From Aplidium turbinatum (lineage: Eukaryota > Chordata > Ascidiacea > Aplousobranchia > Polyclinidae): 64,000 nucleotides of DNA. The stretch covers positions 13,402,251 to 13,466,250 of the forward strand of contig OU964931.1 in the NCBI GenBank assembly GCA_918807975.1, in the 5' to 3' direction. The notes below the pieces were generated by a model that ran no database searches, was not told the DNA's origin, and saw only the letters and a program-made list of their open reading frames with translations. Of the stretch, positions 46,500 to 58,360 are shown piece by piece (the stretch's first letter is position 1; each line of letters starts with the position of its first letter). The position numbers were made by a program, and so were the translations under genes.

Positions 46500-48860
46500 C
46501 TAAAAAACTATCATCATCATTTTCAGCATGTGGTAGCCCACTGCTGAGCAAAGGCCTTCCCCTTTTTTGCCAATCTAATCGATCGTCTGTTGTTTTTTTT
46601 TTATAAAAGATTGTTGTTCCACATTGCACAAAAAGCAGGAAAAAGAATGACGCAGTGTTTTTTTCCGAAAAAAAAAAGGACATTGGCTTGAATGTAAAAC
46701 AGCCCACTTCAACAAGGTGTTACATAAAAATTGGCAACGTGGAGTTTCCTTCTGTAAACAAGTCCCCTCCTAAAAACGCTTTTAATTAAAAACAATCCTT
46801 TCGAATGCAAAACTATACGCTGGATAATCCCTGTCAAAGCTTCTGGACGCCATTATTGAACATTTTCATCGTTTCACGAGCATTTAATTTTGGTCTTATG
46901 CTATCAACGAAGTAGTAGCGGACGTGGTGTATTAATAGGTTGAAACGCCCCCTCATACGTAGCCGTCAGGAGACAACAACGCCACTGGGCGCGATGGTGG
47001 CGAGGGGTGATCAGGACATTTAAACGATCTTCCATGTCTGCTTTATTCTGGAATGTACCCATGAAGGCGAAGCAATACAGCAAATATACCACCAACATAT
47101 AGAACGGAATCTAGAGAACAAAAGGCAAAGCAAGAGTCGGCCAACCAAACATCTAACATAGGCCTAAGCCATAAACATTTTCAAAAGCAGCCACCAAACA
47201 ACAACTTTAGACAGATAATACAAAGTAACTTTAACGGATTTAACATAATGTTTTGCATATCATACGAATCAACTGTATTAGGTGGTCCTTTACTTGAGGT
47301 CCTCCGTAAAGAAGAAACTCTAGCGGAATGTTGTCTGCTCCGGGAGTTTTGTTTTTCCTCATGTGTTTGATAGCCTTATTGAGTTCATTCAGTGTAGGTG
47401 GTGTGGACATCCAATCGCGAGTGGGAGATTGTGGAGTATTGTGGAGAAGGTCACTGTGAGGAGATGAGTGGTTATTTAACAGTATCTATGCGACTTCCAA
47501 CGATCAATGATTCCTTCAGTGTCAGTGATAATGTTTGAGCCAGCTGCGTCTTTTAAATTACCTACTGATGACTTAACACAGGGCTTCCCGATTGGAGGTG
47601 CTCGCACCCCATTGGGGTGCGAGTAGCTGTTGCTGGGGGTGCGAGAATCCACTGAGGAAGAAGAGCTATAGGCTACCGTATACAGAGATGGATTTTGCTT
47701 ATCGAGGGAGGTGGTGATTATCTCTTAGAACATTGTATGTTGGCCAATACAGCACAATGCACAACAAGAAGAAAATACCTACCTCCTAACCCTAACCCTG
47801 ATAACGAAAAGGCTGTGGTCTGAACGTCACGTGATGGTGGTGGGATAATGCGATAATATTGTGTTAGGAATTTGCTCATTGTTGGCAATTTCTTATCGTA
47901 CGCATTGGGAAAGAACGCGTTTTAAGCGAGAACGAAGTTTTTCACGTTGTAGAATGTAGACTGTGGATTGACTTACGAAAAGGAAAGTGTCAGCTACTAG
48001 TCAGGCTAAAAACAGAACTGATATTGGCCTGACTAGCAACTGGATTGCTTTTTCTGTCGATGTGAGTGAGCTAAGTTGTGCTGATTGGCCATCCCATTGG
48101 CATTACACGCCGGTGGCCCTTGCAATAAAGGAATGTTTTTCACGACTAGTTGACTGACGCTTTTGGAGGTGTTAACGAAGTCAGGAATCTGTCGGTCCAG
48201 GCTGTTTGTTGTTGATAATGGGCATTGTTGCTATTGTCTTTACAATTGGCTTGTAGTGCTCGAAACTTTCTGTTGCAGCGTTCAAACTGGGTATCCAACT
48301 CTGGCTAAGAAAGCATTGCAAGTTTTGGTTTCATTCGCTACCACTTGTATCGCTGTGTGAATCGGAATTTTCATCTCTACTTTACATGGAGAATAAATAC
48401 CGAAACGCTCTGGACCCCGAAAATGATCTGCGCATTGAATTGTCCTTGTCCCACAAGGCTCCATGTTTCGAACAGATAATTGTAAAGAAGAGGCAGGAGA
48501 AAAGTCAAAGATCTTGATTAACGCCATTGTGTTCTTAGTTTGTGTTATTTCTTAATTTATTCGCTTTTGTATTTTGTGTGATTGCGTTGTTGAAAGCTGC
48601 CTTTTTTCTTATTCGTTAGCCATATCAAGGCCGGTGAGCAGCTTTTCTGCGTTGTTTTCGTACGTAGCCTATTTTGAATTTTTTTCTCAGAACCACTCCG
48701 CTTCAAAAAAGGGGGTGCGAGATTGGCTTCATCAATCCCATGGGGTGTGGGGTGATAAACGAATCGGGAAGCCCTGACTTAACAGGTCCAAAAATTTCTT
48801 TCGTCGCAGCGTAAAAGCTGCGCATATCTCGATGGTCGGCATATCGACACACAAAAAATA
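46500..48860 (-). mobile_element. LINE C remnant, split by hAT-4
   Basis: On the minus strand, from high to low coordinates: RDMRSFYAATKEIFGPVKSS (48850 down to the insertion) continues after hAT-4 as VGNLKDAAGSNIITDTEG, then LNELNKAIKHMRKNKTPGAD and IPLEFLLYGGP near 47270-47400. This is the stretch just before and into the reverse transcriptase of a non-LTR element. Further down, ADMEDRLNVL near 47020 resembles a post-FADD segment. GGCCTTTGCTCAGCAGTGGG with ATGATGATG at 46507-46570 resembles a typical LINE 3' end. The piece is deleted and frame-broken. Joining across hAT-4 keeps the frame. Confidence 0.75.
47579..48776 (+). mobile_element. hAT-4, with decayed transposase
   Basis: The ends CAGGGCTTCCCGATT and its perfect inverse are flanked by ACTTAACA at 47571-47578 and 48777-48784. 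Near the right end the plus strand encodes, across shifted frames, YPTLAKKALQVLVSFATT and then MENKYRNALDPENDLRIELS and FEQIIVKKRQEK (about 48285-48519). This is the C-terminal dimerisation region of a hAT transposase of the ZBED5/FAM200 kind. The N-terminal zinc finger and catalytic core were not found in its 1.2 kb. Confidence 0.88.
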
Positions 48861-51536
48861 TAACATAATTAAAATAAACTCTAACGTTTTTGACACCTAC
48901 TGTACTTGTGTCCTCATCAGAAATTTCCAATTTGCAATATACATAAAATGAAAACTATAAGAAAAATCTAGCTATGTACTCACTATAACTGTAACGACAC
49001 TCCGAACTGAAAAGCACAAACTCAACAAGTGATACAAGAATAATTTCGCGTAAATAACACGGCGGGAAACAGATCACATGAGGTGTAAAATCCAAGCATG
49101 TGACAACAATTAGAATACACACAGAAGGAAAGACGAGCCACAGGCGAATAATTGCCTGTTAAAACGGATTATTATGCTTAATTTTTAGGTTTCCATAATC
49201 TTGGTATGGTAGCCTATCCAGGGCTTCCCAAACTGGGAGTCGCGACCGCGCAAGGGGTCGCGTAACGAACTTCAGGAGTCGCAGAGAGTGTGCCAACTTT
49301 ACTCAAAGTAGGCTATACTGCGTATTAACACTTCTGTGCACGTTATTAACTGTAACCAAACACGCACCCAGTACGCGTATACACACCCAGTACGAGTATT
49401 TTCACAATTTGGTGTGGTAAAGCGGAATCGAAATTCAAAACCCTTTTATTGCAATGTGAAGTGAGATAGCTCTCAAAAGTTTAAGCTAAAAAGGTTATTA
49501 GTGTTGAAAACTGATTTTTCTAACGAAAAAAAATGCAGACTTTGCCCACTATTTTCACAATGACATCGAGTTCTTGAAATTAAGCTATTTATCCGATTTT
49601 CTTAAACACTGAACGAACTTAATTTGTCCCTCCATAGAGAAAACATCTATGTTTTTACATTTGTTTTACATTGAAATCTAAAATTAAAGCGTTCTTCAAC
49701 ACATTAAACGTCTGGAAACAAGAAGTTGAAAATGATTCATTTGAAATGTTTTCATTTACTGAAAAGTTTTTGGTTAAGAATGATGTGAAACCAAATGTTA
49801 TTGAGCCTTTGGTTATTAAACGTTTGTCAAATCTTTTGACAGTTTCCTAAGTATTTTTTTCCAGAATTAGATAATGCCAAATTACATTGAATCCAAAACC
49901 TATTTGCAACGCAAAAACAAAGTAGCTAACCTACCGAGCACTTCTCTAAGAAAGAAATTACTGATCTATCTTCTGACTTAAAGTTTAAATTTTGTGGAAA
50001 TTTATAAATTTTATGCAAAAAACCTTCACACGTTTTGGCTTAACGTTAGAGCGGAATATCTACCATGACCTGATTCAGCATGCTGGTAGGCCTAACCGCA
50101 CTCCTGTCGTTTGTTTTGACGTAGCCTATTCGTCTTGAAAATTTCCAGCAGAGGAAACCAGGGCAAATGCTGGGTATACTCGTTGAGAGGATCGCCTCAC
50201 CCACGACGCAATTACAAAGATCAGTTAAAGTCTCCTTCAACCCGGCAAACGTTGGTCTAGAATAGTGGGAATAACTTGCTAGTGATAAGTCAATCTGGAA
50301 GAAGAGAACGAAAGGTAAGGAATTTTTCGAAAAAAAAAAAGGATACAAAAGATTCAGAAAAAATGAAACATTAGAAAAAAAGCTAATACAACCACGTTTC
50401 CAACTCTCCATACAATGTGACTTTTGGCCACGTCTTTTCCACTGTAGAGTAGGCCTCCAAAGCCACATCCGACTGGAAATAAAACCAATGTTCGGAGTTC
50501 GGACACGAGTTGGAGCCTACGACGACAATTTGTGCGAGTCAGCGTTTTTAACGTGGATGAACAGACACCATTAAAACTAAGCAACGTTGAAACCGCCTTG
50601 GAACCAGCATTAGCCAATATTGAACCACGGCTGGTCTTGCTTTGTAGCAAAAAACGGTCGCATCCATCACAATCATATCCATCTGAATAAATGTGTTTGG
50701 TTCTTTGTTCTGTTTCCAGTACGCTGCGTGTAAACTATAAAGTAACAGTCATTGAGTACCGTTAGCTTGTTTTAAGTTTTCATTTGTAAACCTTTCCATC
50801 AATATCACAAATGTAGGCTATATTTCGCACTATTTATCACTTTAACCTTGAAGGGTCGCAAAAAGTTTTTAGAGATTAAAAGTGGTCGCGAGCCAGTGGC
50901 GCCGGCAGGGGGGGGGCAGGCGGGGCAGCTGCCCCCCCAATGTTTTGGGCATCATCTTTTTAATTTTTTTTTTTTTTATTAATACATATTAATATATTTT
51001 TTTTAATATTTGGATCCCAACCTCAAGTAAGTCAACTCAAGTTGCAAGGGGGGGGGGTAAAAGCTCTCTCTTTAAAAAAAAGTATGGAAAACCTTGATGA
51101 CTAAATTGTACAGTAGATTAAAAGATTTTCTACAGAAGCAAAGATATAGACTTTTTAAAGTTTTAACTAACGTCACATTGATGTAGAAAAATAACAACCT
51201 ATTCAAATTGCTGATATCTCACACTCCCATGACTTCTTCCGCGCGCATTTTGGCATTGGTTGCTTGCAGTGATTCTTTCACTTAAACAAAACGTTTTGTT
51301 TCAGCAGTTTTGCGTTGTTCGATTCTTAAGTTGTAAAGGAGACTCAATTTCTCCAATATTTATGTTTCTTCTTTAATCTCAGCAGAGTATAAAACTTGTA
51401 AAAGTTTTTCATCCATACGACGTCATGAATGAAATTATATCTCAAATCAGCGTAATGACGTGACATCATCTAAACATTTTACCGAATAATAAATTAACAA
51501 ATTCGATCGTAAAAAGTGGTTTGGTTGTGGTAAATA

Positions 51537-52732
51537 TTACGTAATGAAAAAAATGTGATAAGGTTGGAAGACATTACGTCATGTATTTTCAATACAAATA
51601 TGAAGTTTAAAATTTATTCTTTTGTTTATAGTCGTAATCCACCTTCGAAGCGGTACTACAAAGAACAATTTTTGATAAGGGGGGCATCAAGAATAAGTCG
51701 ACATGACTTTTAACCCTTAGAAGGTTGGGCTCCTGAAGTCTTGCTTAGTTTGGGGGGCTGTCAATTCTTCTTATGCTTTAGGAGTGATATCTCTGTTATT
51801 TTGGCATGGTTTCAAAATTTGGGATTCACTTTGTAAAATTATTCACGCTGAGCATATCCGAAAATTAAAACTATGTGAATTTTAGAACTGCTCATATACG
51901 TTGAAATGTTGAGGTCACTTATGAGTGTAATTTGTAGCGTGAGTTTACACATTATTTTTTGGTAGAGTAATGAAGAACGTGCATAGTAATGTTGTGATTA
52001 ATTTTTTTTACATTATTTTACATACAGCCAATGCCCTTCACGCTGTGAAACAGTTAGGATTAACGAGACATGGGCCAAATTAATTAGGCTACTTTCATCC
52101 AGCTGGTGGGAAAATGTTTCACAATAGAATATGAAATATTTCAGAGGATGTGCTGAGAAATGCCTTATATCTTTCAATTTATAACTTTTATTCGCTCAAA
52201 ATTTCAGTTCAATAGAGGTGAATAAAAGTTAGGAAAAGTCAAGAAATCTCGTAGTCGCAGCCTCAGTGGTTTTAGAGATACAACTGTTGATACAAAAAAG
52301 TTGAATTGACAGCCCCACCCCCAACCTTCAAAGGGTTTGCATTGAGTCAACAGATCTATGCCTGGTTTACGTCAGCTCCGGGGATCAGTGAAATATAAGG
52401 TTGTCATCTTCAGTGCAACAAGACCATTGATTGATTGGTTTAGTGAGGATTCGTAGTCCCATTGCTTTCATTTTGAGTGATCATACTGATTTTCAATTTA
52501 TTCCTACAAGACGTTACGTAATGAAAAAATATATAACTAAGGTTGGAAAACATTACGTCATGTCTTTTCAATTCAAAATGAAGTTTAAAATTTATTCTTT
52601 TGTTCATAGTCGTAATCTTCCTTCAAAGCGGTATTACAAAGAACACTTTTCGATAAGGGGGGCATCAAGAATATGTCGACATGACTTTTAAGGTTTACGT
52701 CAGCTCCGGAGATCAGTAAAATATAAGGGTCT
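51537..52732 (+). repeat. ~215-bp direct repeats in hAT-2
   Basis: A unit with CGTAATGAAAAAA, TGAAGTTTAAAATTTATTC, GATAAGGGGGGCATCAAGAA and GTTTACGTCAGCTCCGG occurs at 51537-51711 (continuing at 52363-52405) and, uninterrupted, at 52517-52732. The first copy is broken by the insert at 51712-52362. Confidence 0.85.
51712..52338. mobile_element. inverted-repeat insert splitting a hAT-2 repeat
   Basis: The left end AACCCTTAGAAGGTTGGG and inner GGGGGCTGTCAATTC are mirrored by GAATTGACAGCCCC and CCCAACCTTCAAAGGGTT at the right. It interrupts the first copy of the direct repeat, which the second copy shows whole. No clear target duplication was seen. Confidence 0.65.
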
Positions 52733-52865
52733 CACTATCGTGATTGTAAGCCGCGGGAAATTTTTTCTCTAAAAAACAGATTCCCAGGAAGTTAAACATT
52801 TTTTCCAGCCCTGGTAGAAAACAAGAGAAATTAAATAATATGCCACTGTCTTGCATGTCTTGCAC

Positions 52866-53688
52866 CAGTGGCGTAGCCAAGGGAGGGGGGTTCGGGGGTT
52901 TCAACCTTTCAAATTGAATTTACGGATGTTAATACATTGTTTACAAGAAAAGTTGTAGCCTATGATGTAGTTTCTCGTCAAACTGTGCAAGGATGCAAGC
53001 CATCTGCAACTGCTAAGATCGCTTGTTCGATCTAGATTAACATCTAAACACTAGCTATTCGTTATACAAAACTTGAATATATCAGAAATAGCCTAAAGTA
53101 ACTTCATTGTCTCAAAGTTTTTTGTTTGACACTCATCAAGATGTATGACCTCTATGACGTTACATTTTCTAAACTTTGGGTTGACTTCAAAGCATAAAAG
53201 TTAGTGACTTACCGGAATAAGATCGTTTTTTGAATCAACCAAGGAGAAAATTGACCTAATAAAACTGTAATAATCTCGCAAAAAAAAAGCAATCAACCTA
53301 TGTCTCTAAAACAAAGTTTGCCTAATTTTAAACGAAACTGCATTAAAATAGCGAGTTTTACCAGTACCAAGCATTGAAATATCTCAGTCTGGAATTAGCA
53401 ACAAGAAAACATAGAGACTTAGCTTCATTTTCGAAAAATGCCCAAGAAAACATGATCTTATCCTTTTGCTATGCCACCGGACAGCACCATTTTACAGAAA
53501 TATTCATACCCACAATTTTGTTGAAAATGCTCTCAGAATGCACCAAACTGAAAGTAATTTTTCAAAATTTTCTGGGGGAGGCCCCCCAGACCCCCCGCCG
53601 CTAAGTGTCGCCTTCGGCGAACACGCCATCGGGCTTCGCCCGCCGGCTGTCAACACCCACCCTTTCAAAATTTTTGACTATGCTACTG
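52866..53688. mobile_element. hAT-5, inserted in hAT-2
   Basis: The left end CAGTGGCGTAGCCAAGG and, in reverse, right end CAGTAGCATAGTCAAAA are flanked by perfect TCTTGCAC duplications (52858-52865 and 53689-53696). It is 823 bp and non-coding. The GGCCCCCCAGACCCCCC and TCGCCTTCGGCG words near its right end recur at 15875-15995. Confidence 0.88.
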
Positions 53689-54269
53689 TCTTGCACTGTC
53701 AATATTTTGCCCCCCCAATGTTGAAGGTCTGGCGGCGCCACTGTCGCGAGCAAAAATGTTTGGAAACCCCTAGCCCAGCGTTTCTCAAAGTGGGCGAAAT
53801 CGTACCCCTGGGGGCGATTTCGAGGGCCAAGGGGGCGAAAAAATCAAAGGGGGCAATCGGGGGGCGAAAACACTCGAAGGGGGCGAATTTATCAAATCAC
53901 CAATAACAGTCCAACGCGCTAATCCGTTTTATGCACTATGATTATGGTAGGCTACTATAAAGTTTAATAAACCACAAATTCAATTATGGACATAGAGTAA
54001 CAACATCTCACAATCTTGCAAAAGTTTACTTTATCACTTGAAGCTATTAAAATCTAATCAATTTATTGCAAAATTATGTGTTATTGTAGCGTCACAGTGC
54101 TCTTAGCAAAATATGAAGTTGAAACGTCACAGTGCTCTTTCATATTCCCAGATATTGCAATTGTTTTGGCGTGCGTTACACAGTTTGCAAGAGACAAACA
54201 TGCAAAATCAGTTGTAATTTTCAGTAGTTTAGGATCAATTTATATCGTTCAACTGCTGCAGCGCCAACA

Positions 54270-54590
54270 CCTGAGCTTAGCGCGTCACTTCTGGAACGAA
54301 AAAGCTTTAAGATCAAGCGGCACTGGTTCGACTCTTGGGGTGTGCGCTTGAGCAACGCACGTTAAGGCTGCTCTCCATTCAGCGGAATCTAATGGATGGA
54401 ATAATTCCCTGGCAACAAGACTTCAACAATCGGAAACTTCACTTTGTCAATCTGGGCCTACGTCACCTGGCCTGGGCCTGCGTGACCGGGCCTGCGTCAG
54501 TCATTCAAAGCCTCTACAAGTATGCGAAACTGCCAGGATTAAGCTCTGCAAGAACCTTTCCCAATCCAAGGATAAAGATTCAATCAATCA
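54270..54590 (+). repeat. tRNA-derived SINE, family 3 (copy 3)
   Basis: It carries TTAGCGCGTCACTTCTGGAA, GGTTCGACTCTTGG and the GATTCAATCAATC tail. It includes a short internal duplication of the CGTCACCTGGCCTGGGCCTG kind absent from the other copies. It lies inside hAT-3 and is therefore younger than that element. Confidence 0.85.
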
Positions 54591-55189
54591 GAAGGTTATT
54601 CACCAGTCCGAGGCCAGGGCAAAGCCTCGAAGCCAAGACTTGACCAGCCGAGGCCAGCCAAGATCGAGGCTACGGCCAGAGACCTCCGAATTTTATCACT
54701 TGTTTTCACCCTCGTAAGTTGTGATTAAGTCTCGGGTCAGTGTCAAGCAAAGCAGTCTTGAACAGCATGTACGGTAATTAGTAGGCCTAGTTGATCACAG
54801 TGAATGTAGTAGGTTGCCAGTCAGCAAGTGATAACAGGTTTCAATTATAACAGGATTAACAGGCTTCTTAAATATTAATAACCCAACATTCTCTGGTGAT
54901 AGTTAGAAACGTTCAACAGCAAAAATCAAGGCTATGTAGACTTGATGATGAGTTATGGTGGCAGTAATAAAGTGGCTTCATAATTTTGATTTGACAGAAT
55001 TCAAAACTTTATCTCCAATTTTATAGTAGGCAAAATATGTGGCAGAAGTATCTTTATTATTATATTTTAGAATACATTCGAACAAAATTTGGATCGAAAT
55101 GTCTTAACTCAGTTTCCCAATTTGAGCGAGAATGTTAAGTTATTACAGAAGAACAACGGCGATAATACTGCTCACATTTAAACATGCTT

Positions 55190-55628
55190 CATAAAGACAT
55201 GAAACTTCGCTTTGCAGATCTCGTAAACTTCCATGTTCCAAACTGGGTGGTAGGCCTACAACCATTTTCTACCGAACCTACAGACATAGCCTACTGTAGA
55301 AGTGGAACTTCAAGAGCAGTTCATTGATATGGAAACAGATGATGAGTCAAGAGTGAAATTCAGAAATGATCAATACGATTTGTTTTGGTATCAGGTTGCT
55401 GGCAAATATGAGCTTCTCTGGAAAGAAGCGAGAATGTGGATTTTGTCATTTCCTACTTCATACGTCTATATGGTTGAACAGTGGTTTTTGGCTGTGACAT
55501 TGATGCTTTCAAAGCAAAGAAATCGCTTGCTAGTTCATAAACGGGGTGATCTCAGATTCTATCTTACGAAACCGTCGCCAAACATGTCAAAACTTTGTAA
55601 AAGTCGCCAAGCTCATCCATCCTATTGA
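55190..55628 (+). pseudogene. hAT-3 transposase C-terminal remnant
   Basis: RFADLVNFHVPNWVV (frame 1, about 55208) is followed in another frame by a 108-codon open stretch (55302-55628): MELQEQFIDMETDDESRVKF, FWYQVAGKYELLWKEA, FPTSYVYMVEQWFLAVTLML and GDLRFYLTKPSPNMSKLC, ending QAHPSY. This is the hAT dimerisation domain as found in ZBED5-like proteins; the usual CExxFS words are altered. Only the C-terminal fifth is readable; the zinc finger and catalytic part are gone. Confidence 0.85.
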
Positions 55629-55849
55629 ACATTATCATGTTACTGTCAATTTCGTTGATTAAATTCCCAAAACTAAAATTGTCTATCACTCTATTATCAA
55701 CGTTTATTTTACTTGACAGAATTAGGGGGGCAAAATTTTATTTCAATAACGAAAAGGGGGCGATGGACTAAAAAAGTTTGAGAAACACTGCCCTAGCCTA
55801 TTCAAATCTGGCTCGAGAGATGATTTTCAATTAATCGATTGAAACATTG

Positions 55850-56092
55850 TCAGTGCACGTTACTGTCGTTACACAAGGGACGATGTGCTCTTTAATTGCA
55901 CTTTTAGTTGTTAATTTGTGTTTAGATGTTCCACGGCCTTTGTCAACAAATGTCTGGTTGACATACCAAAGTAGCCTATGTCTTGTTTGCGTCACGCAAA
56001 CAACTAAATTTATAGACAACATTCGAAGAAAGAGCAAAGGGGGTAGGCGACTTCAACAACTAAAAGTGCAATTAAAAAGCACATCGCCTCTT
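55850..56092 (-). mobile_element. Penelope-like fragment with fold-back
   Basis: The minus strand of 55860-56010 resembles 60640-60790 (VVCVTQT, SAIKEHIVPC), the GIY-YIG endonuclease region of a Penelope-like element. A 32-bp inverted repeat joins 55878-55915 (ATGTGCTCTTTAATTGCACT) and 56046-56092. Confidence 0.5.
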
Positions 56093-56349
56093 GTGTAAAG
56101 TGCACTGGCAACCTTTCATCGATCAATTCAAAATCATCTCAAGGTAAATTTGAATAACACACCAAGATCATGGAAGCCCTAAGAATCTTTCCTTTGACGA
56201 AAAATAAGCATGACCAGTAGCCTATGTAGGCCTACACATAGTAGGATAAAAACAATTAAGAAGTCATTATCATTTCTCAATCAATGGACCATCTTGGTTT
56301 GTTTGTTGGCAATACAATGGTCCCAATGCGGGGTGATGTCAGACAAGAA

Positions 56350-56790
56350 AACATGTAAGGCGTTACTTCCGTCCAATCTGCTTCTCTAATTAGTTTCAGT
56401 TGCTGCCAATCCAGCTTCACAGAGATAGGAAGTTGGAAAGTCAGAAAACTTTTAATCGCTTCTGTAACTACTTCCGAATTTTCTTTTCTGGCTTTGATTC
56501 AAAAGCAAGCCAAAAAAGAATTTTGAAAAACAGTTTTCAACTCAACGTCATTTGCAATTTCAATAAATTGATGAGGTTTCCTTGTCAAAATGGAAAGTTC
56601 GTCGTTTCTATAATATGCAAATGCTTCCCTGACCCGTTCCAATGGAAGCCTTGGGTCGCTTGTGATTGGAAGTAACGCTCTTTGCTTGAAAGCTTTGATT
56701 AGTAATCTAATCAAGTACCAACTCAGAAAAAGTCTCTGGCTCTTCCCAATATCCGGATAACGTTGGAAACAGTTTATGATACCTATTGAA
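56350..56790 (-). mobile_element. possible hAT transposase scrap
   Basis: The minus strand reads IEIANDVELKTVF and then, shifted, FWLALNQS and VTEAIKSFLTF, an order that recalls the hAT C-terminal region (a DxxLK word, FW, then the dimerisation helix). It is too eroded to be sure and no ends were found. Confidence 0.3.
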
Positions 56791-57439
56791 ACTCGACGTT
56801 TACATAAACTTAATTTACTTTTCAAAAGGCAGCTAGACCTACTCTGTTGCCGATTTGAAAAGTATGGTCGTTCTAATTTGAAGTGACAGTTTATTAAGGC
56901 GACTGAATATAACTTTCTCATATCAGTCTACAAAAGGAAGTGTTTGTGTCCTGCTTCCATATTTTCAGAAATTGCTGGGAAGTAAGGGTAACCTATTAAG
57001 AGTATTGCCTTTTCTGTAATGTCAACTCTAACAACTGTAATGTAATGTCAACGTTATTTTCTGTAATGTCAACGTTATTTAATAACCATAAAATTCTGGT
57101 GACATTCTTTTGCTGGTTAAGGTTTCTCGATGAAACATTTCGTAACAAAAATATGGGGAAAATATGTCCACCACGTATGTATAATTGCATATTGCCTTTC
57201 AGCTAACCATCTAGCAAAGACTTGCTTTTTTATAATAATTAACAATTATAAGCTAAGCTTGTTACTCATGAAAATCTCTTGAAATAAAATAAAATATTAA
57301 GTTACAAGGCATCATAACATTAAACAACCTACCTCGTCGTTATGAAGAATAAAATGGTTCGTAAATTTGAATATGTAACAATTTGAGACAGGTTAGGCAG
57401 CCTGCAAAAGACCGATAGGCTATCAGATTTTGATTGATT

Positions 57440-57748
57440 GATTGATTGAATCTTTATCCTCGGACTGGGAAAGCTTCTTGCAGAGCTTAATCCTGGCAGT
57501 TTCGCATACTTGTAGAGGCTTCGCATCACTGACGCAGGCCCGGTCACCGAGATTGACAGAGTGAAGTTTCCGATTGTTGAAGTCTTGTTGCCGGGGAACT
57601 ATTCCATCCATTAGATGCCGCTGAATGGAGAGCAGTCCTTAACGTGCGTTGCTCAAGCGCACACCCCGAGAGTCGAACCAGCGCCGCTTGATCTTGAAGT
57701 TTCTTCGTTCCAGAAGTGACGCGCTAACCAATTGAGCTATCGGAGCTA
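57440..57748 (-). repeat. tRNA-derived SINE, family 3 (copy 4)
   Basis: Minus strand: AGCTCAATTGGTTAGCGCG (box A), GGTTCGACTCTCGGGGTG (box B), body with GTGACCGGGCCTGCGTCAG, and a tail of ATCAATCAATC units (57429-57455). Together with copy 2 it gives the best view of the family. Confidence 0.88.
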
Positions 57749-58057
57749 TCTAAGTTTTGAATCCAATACACTAAATAGCATAAATAGGTAGCAACAGGAG
57801 AATAGCCTAGGTTAGATTACGGGTTCTGTACCGGTTTTTCAGAAGAGAGAAAAATCTGACTTTTTGTTGACCAGGCTCACCGGAGATTTTATAATCTCTG
57901 TATTATCTGTCAATCGATCAACTTTATTTTAATATAAGTGAACTGTGGAGAAAAAAAACTTTGTCTGATTACAAACTTCCAAAGTTACACATGCTCAATT
58001 TTTCTGATACAGGATACAGCTATTTTCAACAAAAGTTTTGTAGAGTATAAGAATGGG

Positions 58058-58360
58058 CAGGGCGTTGAGATGATATTTTAGGCCCGGTACCAATGAAATC
58101 TTTGGGGTTCAAATCAAGACACGTCTATGAAAAACGCATTATATCCCAAAAATGCTCAGTGTAGTCCGGGAACATCGTGAATCTGGGGTGGTAAAAGGAT
58201 AGACCCTCGGCCCCAGACGCTCACACGACGACGACGACGACAAATGCTCGGTGGTTTCTTTAAGTTCCGGGGACCCTTGGAAAGGTTCCAGGCCCTTAAA
58301 ATTTTCTCGAGCCCGGCATAAAGGTGGCCTATTCTTTGGACCCCCCTGTTTACGTTACTG
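58058..58360 (+). mobile_element. hAT-type MITE, family M (copy B)
   Basis: It begins CAGGGCGTTGAGATG and ends TTTACGTTACTG. Flanks AGAATGGG (58050-58057) and AGAACGGG (58361-58368) form a 7-of-8 duplication. It is colinear with copy A (13593-13798) except for the 84-bp nested unit at 58158-58241. Confidence 0.8.
58158..58241 (+). repeat. 84-bp nested unit with 8-bp duplication
   Basis: AAATGCTC occurs just before (58150-58157) and just after (58242-58249) this unit, which copy A of family M lacks. The unit has no obvious inverted ends and finishes in an ACG repeat. A second copy lies at 14020-14100. Confidence 0.7.

Larger units (their letters stand above)
50894..53743. mobile_element. hAT-2, inserted in hAT-1
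   Basis: The ends CAGTGGCGCCGGCAG and, in reverse, CAGTGGCGCCGCCAG are flanked by perfect TCGCGAGC duplications at 50886-50893 and 53744-53751. Removing it joins the hAT-1 right end. The 2.85 kb has no credible transposase; it contains a split direct repeat, an inverted-repeat insert and hAT-5. Confidence 0.9.
49219..53770 (+). mobile_element. hAT-1, invaded by hAT-2
   Basis: The left end is CAGGGCTTCCCAAACTGGGA followed by GTCGCGACC; the right end in reverse is GGGGTTTCCAAACATTTTTG followed by CTCGCGAC. TAGCCTAT lies at 49210-49217 and, once hAT-3 is set aside, at the right border (55794-55801). The plus strand at about 49550-50260 encodes eroded ZBED5-like transposase words (NDIEFLKLSYLSDF, LDNAKLH, LSSDLKLKFCGN, NVRAEY) in several frames. 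At 50894 it is split by hAT-2. The target duplication is one base out of register with the usual CAG start, so the exact ends are slightly uncertain. Confidence 0.78.
53776..55790 (+). mobile_element. hAT-3, ZBED5-like, carries a SINE
   Basis: The left end CAGCGTTTCTCAAAGTGGG and, in reverse, right end CAGTGTTTCTCAAACTTTTT are flanked by perfect CCCTAGCC duplications (53768-53775 and 55791-55798). That target spans the right border of hAT-1, so hAT-3 came after hAT-1. The plus strand near the right end encodes transposase remnants. A family 3 SINE sits at 54270-54590. Confidence 0.92.

Noticed and set aside
46904-47106. Minus-strand frame with a TTCTCTAG acceptor and a hydrophobic stretch (MLVVYLLYCFAFMG), at first sight a host exon.
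   Set aside because: It lies inside the LINE C remnant, and ADMEDRLNVL fits the post-FADD region of such elements; no donor or neighbouring exon was found.
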